Assembly (NCBI RefSeq): GCF_027942865.1
Contig: NC_134514.1
Coordinates: 2,502,245 to 2,566,244, forward strand
Origin: Odontesthes bonariensis
Taxonomy: Eukaryota; Chordata; Actinopteri; Atheriniformes; Atherinopsidae
Direction of reading: 5' to 3'
DNA length: 64,000 nucleotides
Within the stretch, counting starts at the first letter, position 1, and every line of letters begins with the position of its first letter. Shown piece after piece: positions 30,612-40,497 of this stretch. The notes beneath the pieces are model-generated. The model saw only the letters and a program-made list of their open reading frames with translations, had not been told where the DNA came from and made no database searches. The position numbers and the translations under genes are program-made.

Positions 30612-31547
30612 TTAACTATTATTTGTTTTAGGTCTGTTCCACCATCCGATAGCTGAAGCAATCAATGCACTTCCAAGCATCAACATAGGGCGTCTGGTTA
30701 CTACTGCCTTAGCCGCAGAACTAAAGACTGGTGCAGCTGCAGCTGCTGCTCCAATCACATAAGGACTTGCAGAGCTCAGATAGTCTCCGACCTTGCGCCA
30801 CCATAATTTCCTCTGGGCCTCTTCGTAGATGCTGCTTGTGTAGTGGCCCCCATTCATTTGCACGGCCATGTCGATTTGTTCAAACAGATCAGCAACCTGA
30901 GTGCGGTTTTTCATGCAAGTATTGTCAAAGACAACAGACCCAGCTTTACATTCATCAGTGAGCTCCTTCAGATCAGCATTTTTATCCAGATATTCTTCAA
31001 CAGTAGATTCCATGAGCTCATCACCCCTGGTGAAAAGCACTAGTGTATACTTAGCAGCTTCCTTCCCAAAGTTTTCTGTGATCCACTTGACAGCTTTCTT
31101 CTCTTCCTCGGTGAAGCGTATACCCAGCCTAACTACCAGCAGGAATACATGTGGTCCTGGGACAGACAGGATGATACACTTCTCTATTTCACATCTCAGC
31201 TTCTCCTCTTCAGTCGACGTGTCAAAGATCCCAGGGGTGTCGATGACACTCACAGCCCGATCATCAAAGTGGACAGTTTCTTTGGAGCAAGTTTTTGTAA
31301 CAGAGTTTGGAGACATCTCTGCAGCAAAAGCTGGCTTTCCCAGGATGGTATTCCCCGTTTCACTCTTTCCTGATCCAGTCTTTCCCACCAGGACAATCCT
31401 CAGGTCCTTTACAACAGGAAATAAGGCTTCTGTAGAAAAAGCAATAATTTCATGAATAATATGAGGTGTTGGGTTTTGAGTCAACTCATCTAAAAAACAT
31501 GCGTATCCCCTGTTCAAAAGTGTAAAATACTTGCCTAATCCCATCAT
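30612..31547 (-). CDS. GIMAP-family GTPase, gene 2 (exons 31547-31535 and 31429-30612)
   Basis: A second AIG1/GIMAP GTPase. The likely spliced form starts MMGL+E: ATGATGGGATTAG, then donor GCAAGT (GC type, 31534-31533), a 105-bp intron, and acceptor TTTTTCTACAG ending at 31430. This gives MMGLEALFPVVKDLRIVLVG and 276 residues. The intron is a multiple of three and has no stop, so the unspliced frame is also open (311 residues). In the spliced protein, G1 GKTGSGKS is residues 20-27; G3 is IDTPGIFDT; the conserved box is RLGIRFTEEEKKAVKW; G4 is FTRGDEL; and FDNTC lies in the usual G5 area. The C-terminus is an Ala-rich hydrophobic stretch, GAAAAAAPVF to GSALIASAIGWW, likely a membrane anchor. 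AATAAA on the minus strand lies at 30296-30291. It faces gene 1 tail to tail, about 6.7 kb away. Upstream sites suggest interferon control. Confidence 0.92.
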   Translation of the reverse strand: MMGLGKYFTLLNRGYACFLDELTQNPTPHIIHEIIAFSTEALFPVVKDLRIVLVGKTGSGKSETGNTILGKPAFAAEMSPNSVTKTCSKETVHFDDRAVSVIDTPGIFDTSTEEEKLRCEIEKCIILSVPGPHVFLLVVRLGIRFTEEEKKAVKWITENFGKEAAKYTLVLFTRGDELMESTVEEYLDKNADLKELTDECKAGSVVFDNTCMKNRTQVADLFEQIDMAVQMNGGHYTSSIYEEAQRKLWWRKVGDYLSSASPYVIGAAAAAAPVFSSAAKAVVTRRPMLMLGSALIASAIGWWNRPKTNNS

Positions 31548-31699
31548 TTTGCAGAGAGAAAGAACTGCTGTTAAACCACAAAAATCTGACTTTGTATGGC
31601 TCCAACTTCTTTGCCTCTGATCTCAAAATGTCTGTTTTTCTGTGTGCGGCTATAGTTACCCCTCCCTCTTCCCCAGTCTCTCACTCAACCACCGTTCCA

Positions 31700-31743
31700 G
31701 TGAAATGAAACTCACCACTGTGGCTACACAGGAAACGAAACTC
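31700..31743 (-). promoter_or_regulatory. Two IRF/ISRE-like sites upstream of GIMAP gene 2
   Basis: GTGAAATGAAACTC at 31700-31713 and AGGAAACGAAACTC at 31730-31743, each holding AANNGAAACT, the core of IRF-bound interferon-response elements. They lie about 150-200 bp upstream of the first ATG of gene 2, a normal promoter distance. Spacing between the two GAAA cores is 5 rather than the classical 6, so they are ISRE-like rather than perfect. Confidence 0.6.
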
Positions 31744-31954
31744 AAAAGAGCCGCTGATACAGGGTTGGAAAAATAAGTCAGAACTATGCATATTTAGGCT
31801 CTGTTTACATCAATTCATTTCACCATTTCTTCGTGTCGGCGTCTTGCAAACTATTTACATTTACACACAAAGTTGCTGTCCTCTCAATAAAAGCCTAACT
31901 GTTTACTCTGAAACGGGGATCGGCTGATTCGCTAGTCACATGACTAATCAGCCA

Positions 31955-32374
31955 TCACATCACATGATCGCCCTTGCATCTGGAGCATGCGCAACTGCTT
32001 AGAAAACACGACCTACAGGCGCATGTTGCCTTACACACATGACGAATGATGAGAGAGACACTTGGACGGGAAAGTCCAAAGGCATTTGCAGTTTTCCGTA
32101 GTCTCCCTTCATCACTCAAGTAGTATAAGGTGCAAGCAACCTTAGTAAAAACGTTGATGGGCCGTCTCATTCTTGTTGTTTTCTTTTCCAGCTGTGGACG
32201 TTGTCGCTCGGACAGATTTATCAGGGCTGCTCTGGACATTCGAAAGTTCTCGCGCCATTCTTCGGCGACAACAACTTGGTCCACGAAATTGTCCCACCAT
32301 GCGCTGCTTCTTCCCGGTCTAACCCAAAAGCGGCGCTCCATGTACGGCTTGCACTGCGGATCCCCGTTGCTCAC
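31955..32374 (-). pseudogene. HARBI1-like (PIF/Harbinger) transposase N-terminal fragment
   Basis: The minus strand encodes RRFWVRPGRSSAWWDNFVD, EWRENFRMSRAALINLSERQ, VACTLYYLSDEGRLRKTANA and FGLSRPSVSLIIRHVCKA, the helix-turn-helix-bearing N-terminal half of a Harbinger transposase. The DDE catalytic domain is absent: the frame ends in a short unrelated Cys-rich tail. About 140 residues against roughly 350-400 for the family. It is a transposon remnant, possibly sharing an ancestor with the fragment at 32895. Confidence 0.82.
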
Positions 32375-32538
32375 CGTTTACAACTGCTAAAATCAGCATC
32401 GTATGCGAATGCTTACGTGGGCTCCGGCGTCTTTGAATCCTTCCACCTATGAAGTCGTATTCCAGTATTTTAATGTAAATGGACAGTGCATCCGCGATAG
32501 AAACAATATAGAAACAGATTAGTATAAACGGCACCTCA

Positions 32539-33170
32539 GGGGCCGTTTACACGGAAAGGAAAACGGGTTAAAAACGTAAAACCTTTTTGCGGATGCACTA
32601 TATCGTTTAGATGGAAACGGGTTTTGGGGGCATGAAAACCGCCCTCCAGAGTGGAATTCTTGAAAACGCTCCACTGTCGCGCCACCGTGTAAAGGATGAA
32701 AACGCAAAACTGCGTTTCTCGTCACATAGAAATGACGTGACGAGCATAATAAAGCGCCAGGAAACCGTGGAAACGCATCAGTAGGCTATCAACATGTCCG
32801 TCCCTGCGGACTTTCAACTCGCCTTAGGCGTTCAAGAGTCATTTCATCAGATAACAGCGATGATGAGCGAGAGCAGTAAAGAACAGACCAAAGTATGAAC
32901 TACGTTCTCCAAATTCTTGAAGTTCATAGAGAGAGCAGACAGCTGTGGGTGAGACCTGGGAGGACTTCTCAGTGGTGGGATAACTTCATGAATGGAGTGG
33001 TAGACGACTGTGTTTACTGCATCGATAAATATGAAACGTCACACACTTTTGCGTTTCCGTATGCACGCAGATTTTCACCCTGAAACGCTCGTCTAAACGC
33101 AGATTTAAAAGTGAAAACGAAACGCCACTTTAGCGTTTTGGTTTCAGATCGTTTCCGTGGAAAGGTAGCC
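32539..33170 (+). mobile_element. Harbinger-type non-autonomous element
   Basis: The left end GGGGCCGTTTACACGGAAA and the right end, inverted GGCTACCTTTCCACGGAAAC, are diverged inverted repeats; CGTTTTGGTTT/AAACGGGTT-like blocks follow inside. Within it, 32895-33000 encodes RQLWVRPGRTSQWWDNFMNG, again the start of a HARBI1-like protein, on the strand opposite to the neighbour at 31955-32374. No catalytic domain. Confidence 0.65.
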
Positions 33171-33910
33171 TAATGCAGGAGACATTTTAATCTCACTTTT
33201 GGCACCACACTTTTAAAGTTTCTGCATCCTACTTCACTTGCATTACCCCAAATAGAGACAGAAATCCAATAAATTTTTTAAAGCTTTTCCACTAATCTGT
33301 TATGTTTATTATTAAATAATACTAAGTTAAAATTACACCCTACAGCAATTTACAACAAAACTATGATGTTTTCCCAACTTGTTGCACACAGAAAAATTGT
33401 ATGAATAAGACATGGAAATTAAATAAAAATAAGAATTTTTAGAAAAAAATTACTTATTTAAAGTACACGTTGAATTACTTTGATAAAAATGACTAATATG
33501 CAGTGAGCTGTGGAGCAATGGCAAAGTAAAGCTGAGAAGCCAGAGAGAAGAAACTGGTCTGAGATTGTCTAAATGTAAAATCCTAAAATAAGCAGTTGGA
33601 CACATGTGCCTCAGCACGCTGAAAGCTGCAAATATGGAGCTCACTGCTCCAAAGTGCAGAAGAGAAATGTTAAGGCCTGTGTGGAAATGGAGGCAGCGTC
33701 TGTTCTGCCATCTAGTGGCAAGTAGTCAGTTCAACATTTCTCTTTCACACAACAGACATTAGTTTGAGGAGCCGTTTATACCAACTATGGATGTTTTTCA
33801 GGATCTATGTTTGCGTCACAAACTAATCATCTTCCAACTACTCCCCCATGTTTCATCCTTTGCCTCAATCTGCTCACTTAAACACCGTGACATGACAACA
33901 CAGTGGCAGC
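33171..33910. other. No gene recognised
   Basis: AT-rich, with no coherent frame longer than chance. A short CATCTAGTGGCAAG near 33710 is a frequent fish repeat end. Confidence 0.4.
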
Positions 33911-34827
33911 CAGTGTTGTTTTTGACAACCATCTTAGATTTAGCCTTAGTCTTTTGGACTAAAATGCTTATTAGTTTTAGTCACATTTTAGTCACTTCTA
34001 TATGTGATAGTTTTAGTCTAGTTTTAGTCAAAAAGAAAAGAAAAAATAAGTATAGTCTACCGTGTTAAGAAAATAGTATGGTCTTAACTTAAAAAAAGCA
34101 GAACGAAAATACAGAGCTTATTAACTGACCCTGTACTAAAGCTTTCTGATTTTTCATTCTGTACTGTGCGTGTGTCCCAACTTTACTGTAAGCGCACTAA
34201 ACGCACAGGTCCTGGTTAGGGCTGCACAACGTCACTTGTGACTTTTAGGCTAAAGCTAGCAGACTCTACGTATAACAGTAACTCGACCTGTTTAACATAT
34301 CAAGTTACGTGCTGACAGAACGTACACACAAAGAGATAACCACACCGTCACTGAATGTAAACATGGCTAAACATGCTGCTAAAGTAACACACACATAATG
34401 AATTGACGTTAGCGTAACAAAAGCTAACTTTAGCCTGAAGTTAGCAGCCCATTTGCGCCAGGAGTATGTGGAAAACGTACTAATGTATTAGCTTACTATG
34501 AAATTTATCGATTATGTTAACAGCATTTGTAACTTAGCTTTGAAAAAATATCCCTGTGGCGAGCCTTAAGGTGCCGCAGCAGATACTTTTTAGGCTTTAA
34601 TTGACACACACAATAAGCAGAAATGTCATGCATTTTAAACGTCTGACAGATCACCCACTAACATTTTCGTCCATTCTCGTCTCGTCAACGAAAACTCACA
34701 CACGTCTCGTCATGTTTTCGTCATCAGAGAGCTATGTTTATCTCGTCACCGTCTCGTTATCGTCATGAAAAAAAGTGGCGTCAACGAAATGATTTCGTCA
34801 TCGTCATCGTTGACGAAAACAACACTG
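33911..34827. mobile_element. hAT-type MITE with perfect 8-bp target duplication
   Basis: Ends CAGTGTTGTTTT and, inverted, CAGTGTTGTTTTCGTCAACG. Both sides carry GTGGCAGC (33903-33910 and 34828-34835), the 8-bp duplication typical of hAT elements. Inside are many TTTTAGTC and CGTCAACGAAA/TCGTCATCGT repeats. 917 bp, non-coding. Confidence 0.93.
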
Positions 34828-34835
34828 GTGGCAGC

Positions 34836-35492
34836 CAACAGTCTCTGTAACAAAGTGTTCTTGTGTCCTTGTACTGTCATGAAATAGCATTTCATTTTTT
34901 TGTATAACCATGCTGTGTGTTTGTGTGTGTGTTTAGTATGCAGTATAACATTGCTGGCCTCCCACCCACACCCTTGTTTGAAATCTATGGGACAAGCTTC
35001 CCAGTCATGACACTACAGCCACCAGCCACTCGCATCTGATGGCTGCATTGCACCTAGAAGCACACAGAGGATACATCAAGACGTCTGTGGACATCTGGCT
35101 AAAAAGTAAGTTTTATAGAAATTTGCTGGAATGGAAGAACTGAGCTAAAACTGAAAAATGTACCTGGCTTACTGCTGTAACTGCTAAATATGGAGTCAAG
35201 CTTAAAATTGTTCTTCGATGAGGTAAATTTGATATAGAGGATTTCTTCTTTACAGTATATCTTGGTGTTAAAGAAGAAAGGGTACCGAAGAGCACAAGGG
35301 ACTCGTCTCCACAACTCACAAATCAGTGAACATCTTACCGACTAAGCAATAATCTCTAGTTTGTAAAGTTATTGTTAATCCTTGAGTGAGAAAGGCAAGT
35401 AACAGCTTTGACAAGAAATATTTTTTGACAGTGAAATTCCTTCAGCAACGATGGCATCAACAGGTCTGCAGCTGCATGGGTGATATACCGCT
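34836..35492. other. No gene recognised
   Basis: Low-copy sequence with a short GTGTGTGTTT run near 34916. No domain-bearing frame on either strand. Confidence 0.4.
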
Positions 35493-35875
35493 CTGGGCTT
35501 CCGTAGTTTTACTAATACTTTGTACATATATTTTTTATTATTTTATGTTTTATTATTTTATTTTATTTTATTATTATTTTATTTTTTGTTTTATTGCACC
35601 AAACAGACCAGGCCAAATTCCTTGTGATGTGAAAATTACTTGGCAATAAAATCTTTTCTGATTCTGATTTAAAGGTGTGTAAACTGAAGCCTGTTGTTTT
35701 GTGATGCAACCAGCAGAGGGCAGCGTTACCCACAGTTACATTTATTTATTCACACACCTATTCATTCAAATAGTTTGTTTTTGTGGCATAATTTACTGTA
35801 AGAGTTCAGTTTAACAACGTAAAAGGATGTAAACAGATCAAACACTCAGCTTTGTTGTTGTAAAAAGTAAAAAAT
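35493..35875 (+). repeat. LINE-tail-containing direct repeat, copy 1
   Basis: Begins TGGGCTTCCGTAGTTTTAC, has a TTTTA/ATTTT-rich tract, then CCAAACAGACCAGGCCAAAT, TTACTTGGCAATAAAATC and TTCTGATTCTGATT (a common fish LINE 3' tail), then about 180 bp of other sequence including CAGCAGAGGGCAGC. Copy 2 is at 36523-36937. Confidence 0.85.
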
Positions 35876-35889
35876 CTGAAAAACGAGTC

Positions 35890-36296
35890 CATTGGCTATG
35901 TGAGTGAGACTGCATTTGCATACAGATAAGCTACATAGCAGACTTTTGTGGTGATTATTGTGTATTTATTGATTGATACTGTAGTCATGGGACTAAAGTG
36001 ACCTTGCCATGACCTTAGCTTTGGCTGAATTGACGCCGCTGCCTCCGCAGAAGCAGAGCTGCACCGTCTACCTGGCCAACCTGCTGGTGGCCGACATCCT
36101 GCTGCTCATCGCTCTGCCCTTTAAGCTCCTGAAGGACCTCGAAGCGGCGCCGTGGAAGCTGATGGTTTTCCACTGCCAGGCCAGCGCCATCACCATCTAC
36201 ATCAGCCTGTACGCCTCCATAGCCTTCATCATAACGCACTAATATGTGTGTAGTTAATTAATCGAAATTAACGCGCTAAAGTCCCAGCCCTAGTTT
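35890..36296 (+). mobile_element. hAT-like element fragment carrying a host gene piece
   Basis: 35897-36042 matches 50180-50327 (GATAAGCTACATAGCAGACT, TTGTGGTGATTATTGTGT, TTTGGCTGAATTGACGCCGC). The right end AACGCGCTAAAGTCCCAGCC CTAG resembles the TAGGGCTGGG-type ends of the hAT copies at 39706 and 46434. Between the two lies the GPCR fragment. Confidence 0.55.
36041..36236 (+). pseudogene. Class A GPCR fragment (TM2 to TM3), captured
   Basis: Encodes KQSCTVYLANLLVADILLLI, ALPFKLLKDL, APWKLMVFHCQASAITIYIS and LYASIAFIIT. This is TM2 with the LxxxD Asp, the Trp of the first outer loop, and the TM3 Cys of a P2Y-like purinergic or related receptor. It stops just before the DRY motif. The left edge has a splice-acceptor-like CCTCCGCAG before AAGCAG (36051), suggesting that an intron end and exon were copied from genomic DNA. 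GC content and codon use differ sharply from the AT-rich surroundings. It cannot make a receptor: one and a half membrane helices only. Confidence 0.78.
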
Positions 36297-36522
36297 TTAC
36301 CCATCTTTACCCCCTTTCATTGGACACTGAATAAAGTCGCCTATGAATCAAACATGGAGCGTTTGTGAAAATGCACAAAGCAAATCCTGCTGGTGTGACG
36401 AGCATTTCGTTTTCTTAGAGATAACGAGTTATTTATCTCGTTATCTTGAGAAAATGATAACGGCACCTCTCGTGCATCATTCGGTAACCATGGATAAATA
36501 TATATAAACACATATAAACACA

Positions 36523-36937
36523 CTGGGCTTCTGTAGTTTTACTAATACTTTGTACATATATTTTTTTATTTTTTTATGTTTTATTATTCTATTTTATTTT
36601 ATTTTATTTTATTTTATTTTATTTTATTTTATTTTATTTAATTTTTTATTGCACCAAACAGACCAGGCCAAATTCCTTGTAATTACTTGGCAATAAAATC
36701 TTTTCTGATTCTGATTTAAAGGTGTGTAAACTGAAGCCTGTTGTTTTGTGATGGAACCAGCAGAGGGCAGCAGAGGGCAGCAGAGGGCAGCGTTACTCAC
36801 AGTTACATTTATTTATTCACACACCTATCCGTTCAAATGGTTTGTTTTTGTGGTATAATTTACTGTAACGTTCAGTTTAACAACGTAAAAGGATGTAAAC
36901 AGATCAAACTATCAGCTTTGTTGTTGTAAAAAGGAAA
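36523..36937 (+). repeat. LINE-tail-containing direct repeat, copy 2
   Basis: Same order of blocks as copy 1 at 35493-35875. It has a longer TTTTA run (about 36572-36640) and four CAGAGGGCAG units where copy 1 has one. The offset from copy 1 is 1030 bp. Confidence 0.85.
36572..36640 (+). repeat. TTTTA pentanucleotide microsatellite
   Basis: About 13 consecutive TTTTA/ATTTT units within the LINE tail of repeat copy 2. Confidence 0.95.
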
Positions 36938-37108
36938 AATTAAACAGCTACAAGTGAACAAAAGAAGAAGAAACTTTTAAATCTGGTTTCTACATGTTTT
37001 ATTTGCATTGTACCCTGAACTAAGATTCAACCAAAGATGAATAAACGTAGTTTTATTTGGTTTCTGAACACTTTCTGGGGATAAAACGAACCTTTTCCTG
37101 TGAGGAGC

Positions 37109-37265
37109 GTTGCTATGGTAACACTGGACCAAACTGCAGTCACAGCTGAACGACCTGATGGCGTCCGGGCCGATCCGCGTTCTGATTGTGAGGTTACACG
37201 TTGAAAATGAACCGCAGCAGTTTGTAATTATTTTAATGGTGAAGCAGAGAACAAATTCCAGCTGA
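37109..37265 (+). promoter_or_regulatory. RFX X-box followed by a short ATG-initiated frame
   Basis: GTTGCTATGGTAAC at 37109-37122 fits the RFX X-box palindrome, common just upstream of ciliary genes. Thirty-six bases on, ATGGCGTCCGGG opens a 35-codon frame (MASGPIRVLIVRLHVENEPQ), with a possible splice donor GTGAGG at 37188. It could be the first exon of a gene whose other exons I cannot recognise, or chance. Confidence 0.3.
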
Positions 37266-37616
37266 AAAACGATGCCGTAAAAAAGAATCTGTCCTGAGAC
37301 TCGGAGCGAGATAATCTGATTAGGTCGTTTAAAACGGGTCGATTAGATTAGGCTGGAAAAGCCACAAAGCAGAGAAAATCCACCGGATATATCCGTGTTA
37401 CACGGAGGACTCGCAGCTCATGGAACCAGAGCAAAGGTTAAACGGCTGATTCCACATTTACCGACTGTTTTCTAACTTAAATATGATACATTCTGCTGTA
37501 ATAAACCGGACATTTCCCTCAAAGAAAAGCAGAACAAGGAGGCAAATGAATTACATGTTGATGGGATTGGATAATATAATCCAAACAAAGTCCAAGAGCA
37601 GGCGATGGAGGATATT

Positions 37617-37880
37617 AAAGGGATAGTTCGCCTCTTTTGACATGAAGCTGTCACACGAAGGGAGAGAAAATAGGGCCAAGAGATTGTGAGGTCTGACTTT
37701 TTCCTGGAGAACCATTTTGTGATGCAAATGTATTACTCTGTTGAACGCATATTGTTTTGAGAAGCAAAACGCTTTATTTTTTAAACCCCAGCCAACTAGC
37801 CGGACTACCTTCATCAACACCAAAACGAGGCTGGAACTCTGCTCACTTTTAGTTCATTTCTGCCTAACAGAACGGTCTTT
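37617..37880 (+). mobile_element. DNA transposon end (TTAAAGGGATAGTTCGCC)
   Basis: TTAAAGGGATAGTTCGCCTC at 37616 is a very common fish transposon terminus. The following ~260 bp fits its body. No opposite end is found; the sequence runs into the 11-bp minisatellite. Confidence 0.55.
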
Positions 37881-37883
37881 GGT

Positions 37884-38702
37884 CCCTGGAACATCCCTGG
37901 AACATCCCTGGAACATCCCTGGAACATTCCTGGAACATCCCTGGAACATTCCTGGAACATCCCTGGAACATCCCTGGAACATTCCTGGAACATCCCTGGA
38001 ACATTCCTGGAACATCCCTGGAACATTCCTAGAACATCCCTGGAACATACCTGGAACATTCCTGGAACATCCCTGGAACATCCCTGGAACATTCCTGGAA
38101 CATCCCTGGAACATTCCTGGAACATCCCTGGAACATTCCTGGAACATCCCTGGAACATCCCTGGAACATCCTTGGAACATCCCTGGAACATTCCTGGAAC
38201 ATCCCTGGAACATCCCTGGAACATTCCTGGAACATCCCCGGAACATTCCTGGAACATTCCTGGAACATTCCTGGAACATCCCTGGAACATTCCTGGAACA
38301 TTCCTGGAACATCCCTGGAACATCCCTGGAACATTCCTGGAACATCCCTGGAACATTCCTGGAACATTCCTGGAACATCCCTGGAACATCCCTGGAACAT
38401 CCCTGGAACATTCCTGGAACATCCCTGGAACATCCCTGGAACATTCCTGGAACATTCCTGGAACATCCCTGGAACATCCCTGGAACATTCCTGGAACATC
38501 CCTGGAACATCCCTGGAACATTCCTGGAACATTCCTGGAACATCCCTGGAACATCCCTGGAACATTCCTGGAACATTCCTGGAACATCCCTGGAACATCC
38601 CTGGAACATTCCTGGAACATCCCTGGAACATCCCTGGAACATTCCTGGAACATCCCTGGAACATTCCTGGAACATCCCTGGAACATCCCTGGAACATCCC
38701 TG
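37884..38702 (+). repeat. 11-bp minisatellite, ~74 copies
   Basis: A strict 11-bp unit, CCTGGAACATC/T C, with essentially one binary variable site (ACATCCC versus ACATTCC) and very rare other changes (ACATACC, CTAGAAC, CCTTGG, CCCCGG). Because 33 bp gives 11 codons without stops in several phases, long frames appear on both strands; they are artefacts. Confidence 0.97.
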
Positions 38703-39705
38703 TGTCCAGTACTTAGTGATAATGCAGCGTTAGCTCACAGGCAGGAACAGGCAGAATCGGACGCCTGCAGGTGAATCTGAGGGAACGTTTTAATCGTCCT
38801 TTCTGTGTGGAACTCTGACATAAAACTGCGTTAAACACCAATAAAGAAGCAGCTGTGACTTTCTTTTTATGATCATTATTATAACCTAAACTGAGAATAA
38901 ATCAGTCAGAAAACACCAGGTACATAAAGTCATGAAAATAACTTATGAATTAATGTTACTCACCATTATCAATGAGATCTGTTTGTTTGCTTCGCTTTTT
39001 TTTAAATTGGACTCATTTAGATTTGAAATAATCTGATTTGTTTGGATTCTAACTGGCTTGAATTGGACTGAAGTTCCTTAACATGTCACTTGTTATGATT
39101 TGGTGCTTTATAAGTAAACTAAACTGAATATCAACAGTGGCTAAGACTGTTTCTGGAGCCACGTGGTCATCAGGATAATGTTTGAACCTTAACTCACCTG
39201 GAACATGGGTAGGTATGTAATATGTTCACCCAAGCTTTGAGGACCACTGTGAATAAACGATGAACTACTGGACATATTTAACGCCTGAATCCTTTTCAGG
39301 GCAGCTCAGTCAACACCAGACGTTACGAAAAAGCTTCTCATGTGTAGCGTGGTACCCGGAAAGGACCTTGGAGCTGTGCCACACTCCTCCCTGCCACAGC
39401 ATCTAAGGAACGCTCTGTGGGGCCAAACAGTTGTGCCGAGGCTCGGCTGAATGGTATGTGGCGATGCCGACAGAGATGGTCCGACAGCGTTGCGTTATCT
39501 GCTGAAAGGGTGTGATGGGGCCGGCAGGCGGCCGGCTTTTTATACCTGCTGCAGCTGCTGTTTTAGGCCAAAGAGTTTACAGAGTAGAGGCTTCAAAATC
39601 TGACTGGGGGGAGCTTTTAATTAAAAAAAAAGGCACAAACAGCCAGTTTGAGCAGTCAGAGGGAGTTTATTACCAATAAATGTGGTGTATATATCTATAT
39701 ATATT
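38703..39705. other. No gene recognised
   Basis: Low-copy sequence. A LINE-type tail (GGTGCTTTATAAGTAAACTA) lies at about 39105. The GC-rich part 39340-39560 contains TTTTTATACC but no other promoter elements that I can support. Confidence 0.4.
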
Positions 39706-39837
39706 AGGGCTGGGCAACGATTAAAATGTTTAATCTAATTAATCGCATGATTTCCCTGATTAATCGCGATTAATCTCATTTGTGCGCAGAATCCAAAAAT
39801 TAATCCAAAAGTAGTGTATAGCTTTTAGCATTTAGCT

Positions 39838-40143
39838 TTATTTTAAATGTGCTGCCATATGAATGAAAGTGCCATAACATTTGTTGTGCAAACACACTTT
39901 TAACATCAGCATCTTTCTGTAGTTTTTATGTAGAAGCCTCGCTCCACTGTCTGTTTCCTTGAATGACTTGCTGCTATCAGTTGTGTGTTTTGCCTTTAAG
40001 TGATATTTTAGACTGGAACTACTACGCTGAGAAGACAATTCAACTTGGCAGTGTTTACAGATGACTTTGGTTCTGTCGACTCCGCCGTCTGGAAGAACTT
40101 TAACATGAAAATGGCCGAGTAAAAGTTCCGTACCCTTCTCCAT
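39838..40143 (-). pseudogene. hAT transposase N-terminus with BED zinc finger
   Basis: The minus strand encodes VICKHCQVELSSQRSSSSLK then YHLKAKH, a BED-type Cx2C...Hx4H finger used by hAT transposases and ZBED proteins to bind DNA. It sits at about residues 28-54 of a 101-residue frame whose second half is not recognisable. The hAT catalytic and dimerisation domains are absent. Confidence 0.75.
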
Positions 40144-40190
40144 GTTTGGTGGATCCGCCGATTACTTTCTTTTCCTGTTCCACAGCAGAC

Positions 40191-40497
40191 AGCAGCAGAC
40201 TTTTACAAAATAAAAGCCTGTGAGCGACAGACTTTTACAAAATAAAAGCCTGTGAGCAGCAGACTTTTACAAAATAAAAGCCTGTGAGCTACAGACTTTT
40301 ACAAAATAAAAACCTGTGAGCAACAGACTTTTACAAAATAAGAGCCTGTGAGCAACAGACTTTTACAGAATAAAAGCCTGTGAGCAACAGACTCTTACAA
40401 AATAAAAGCCTGTGAGCTACAGACTTTTACAAAATAAAAGCCTGTGAGCAACAGACTTTTACAAAATAAAAGCCTGTGAGCTACAGACTTTTACAAT
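40191..40497 (+). repeat. 32-bp tandem repeat, 9-10 copies
   Basis: ACAGACTTTTACAAAATAAA AGCCTGTGAGC(A/T) repeats at 32-bp intervals inside the hAT remnant. Variation is low, so expansion is recent. The derivative at 46434 retains only a trace (TTTTGTAAAAGTCTGTTG). Confidence 0.93.

Noticed and set aside
34836-35492. Possible exons near 35300 (minus strand)
   Set aside because: Short Ser/Phe-rich frames with no domain and no convincing splice pattern.
37741-38774. Long open frames on both strands (EHPWNIPGT and CSRDVPGMFQ repeats)
   Set aside because: Artefacts of the 11-bp minisatellite, whose 33-bp super-period has no stop in several phases.
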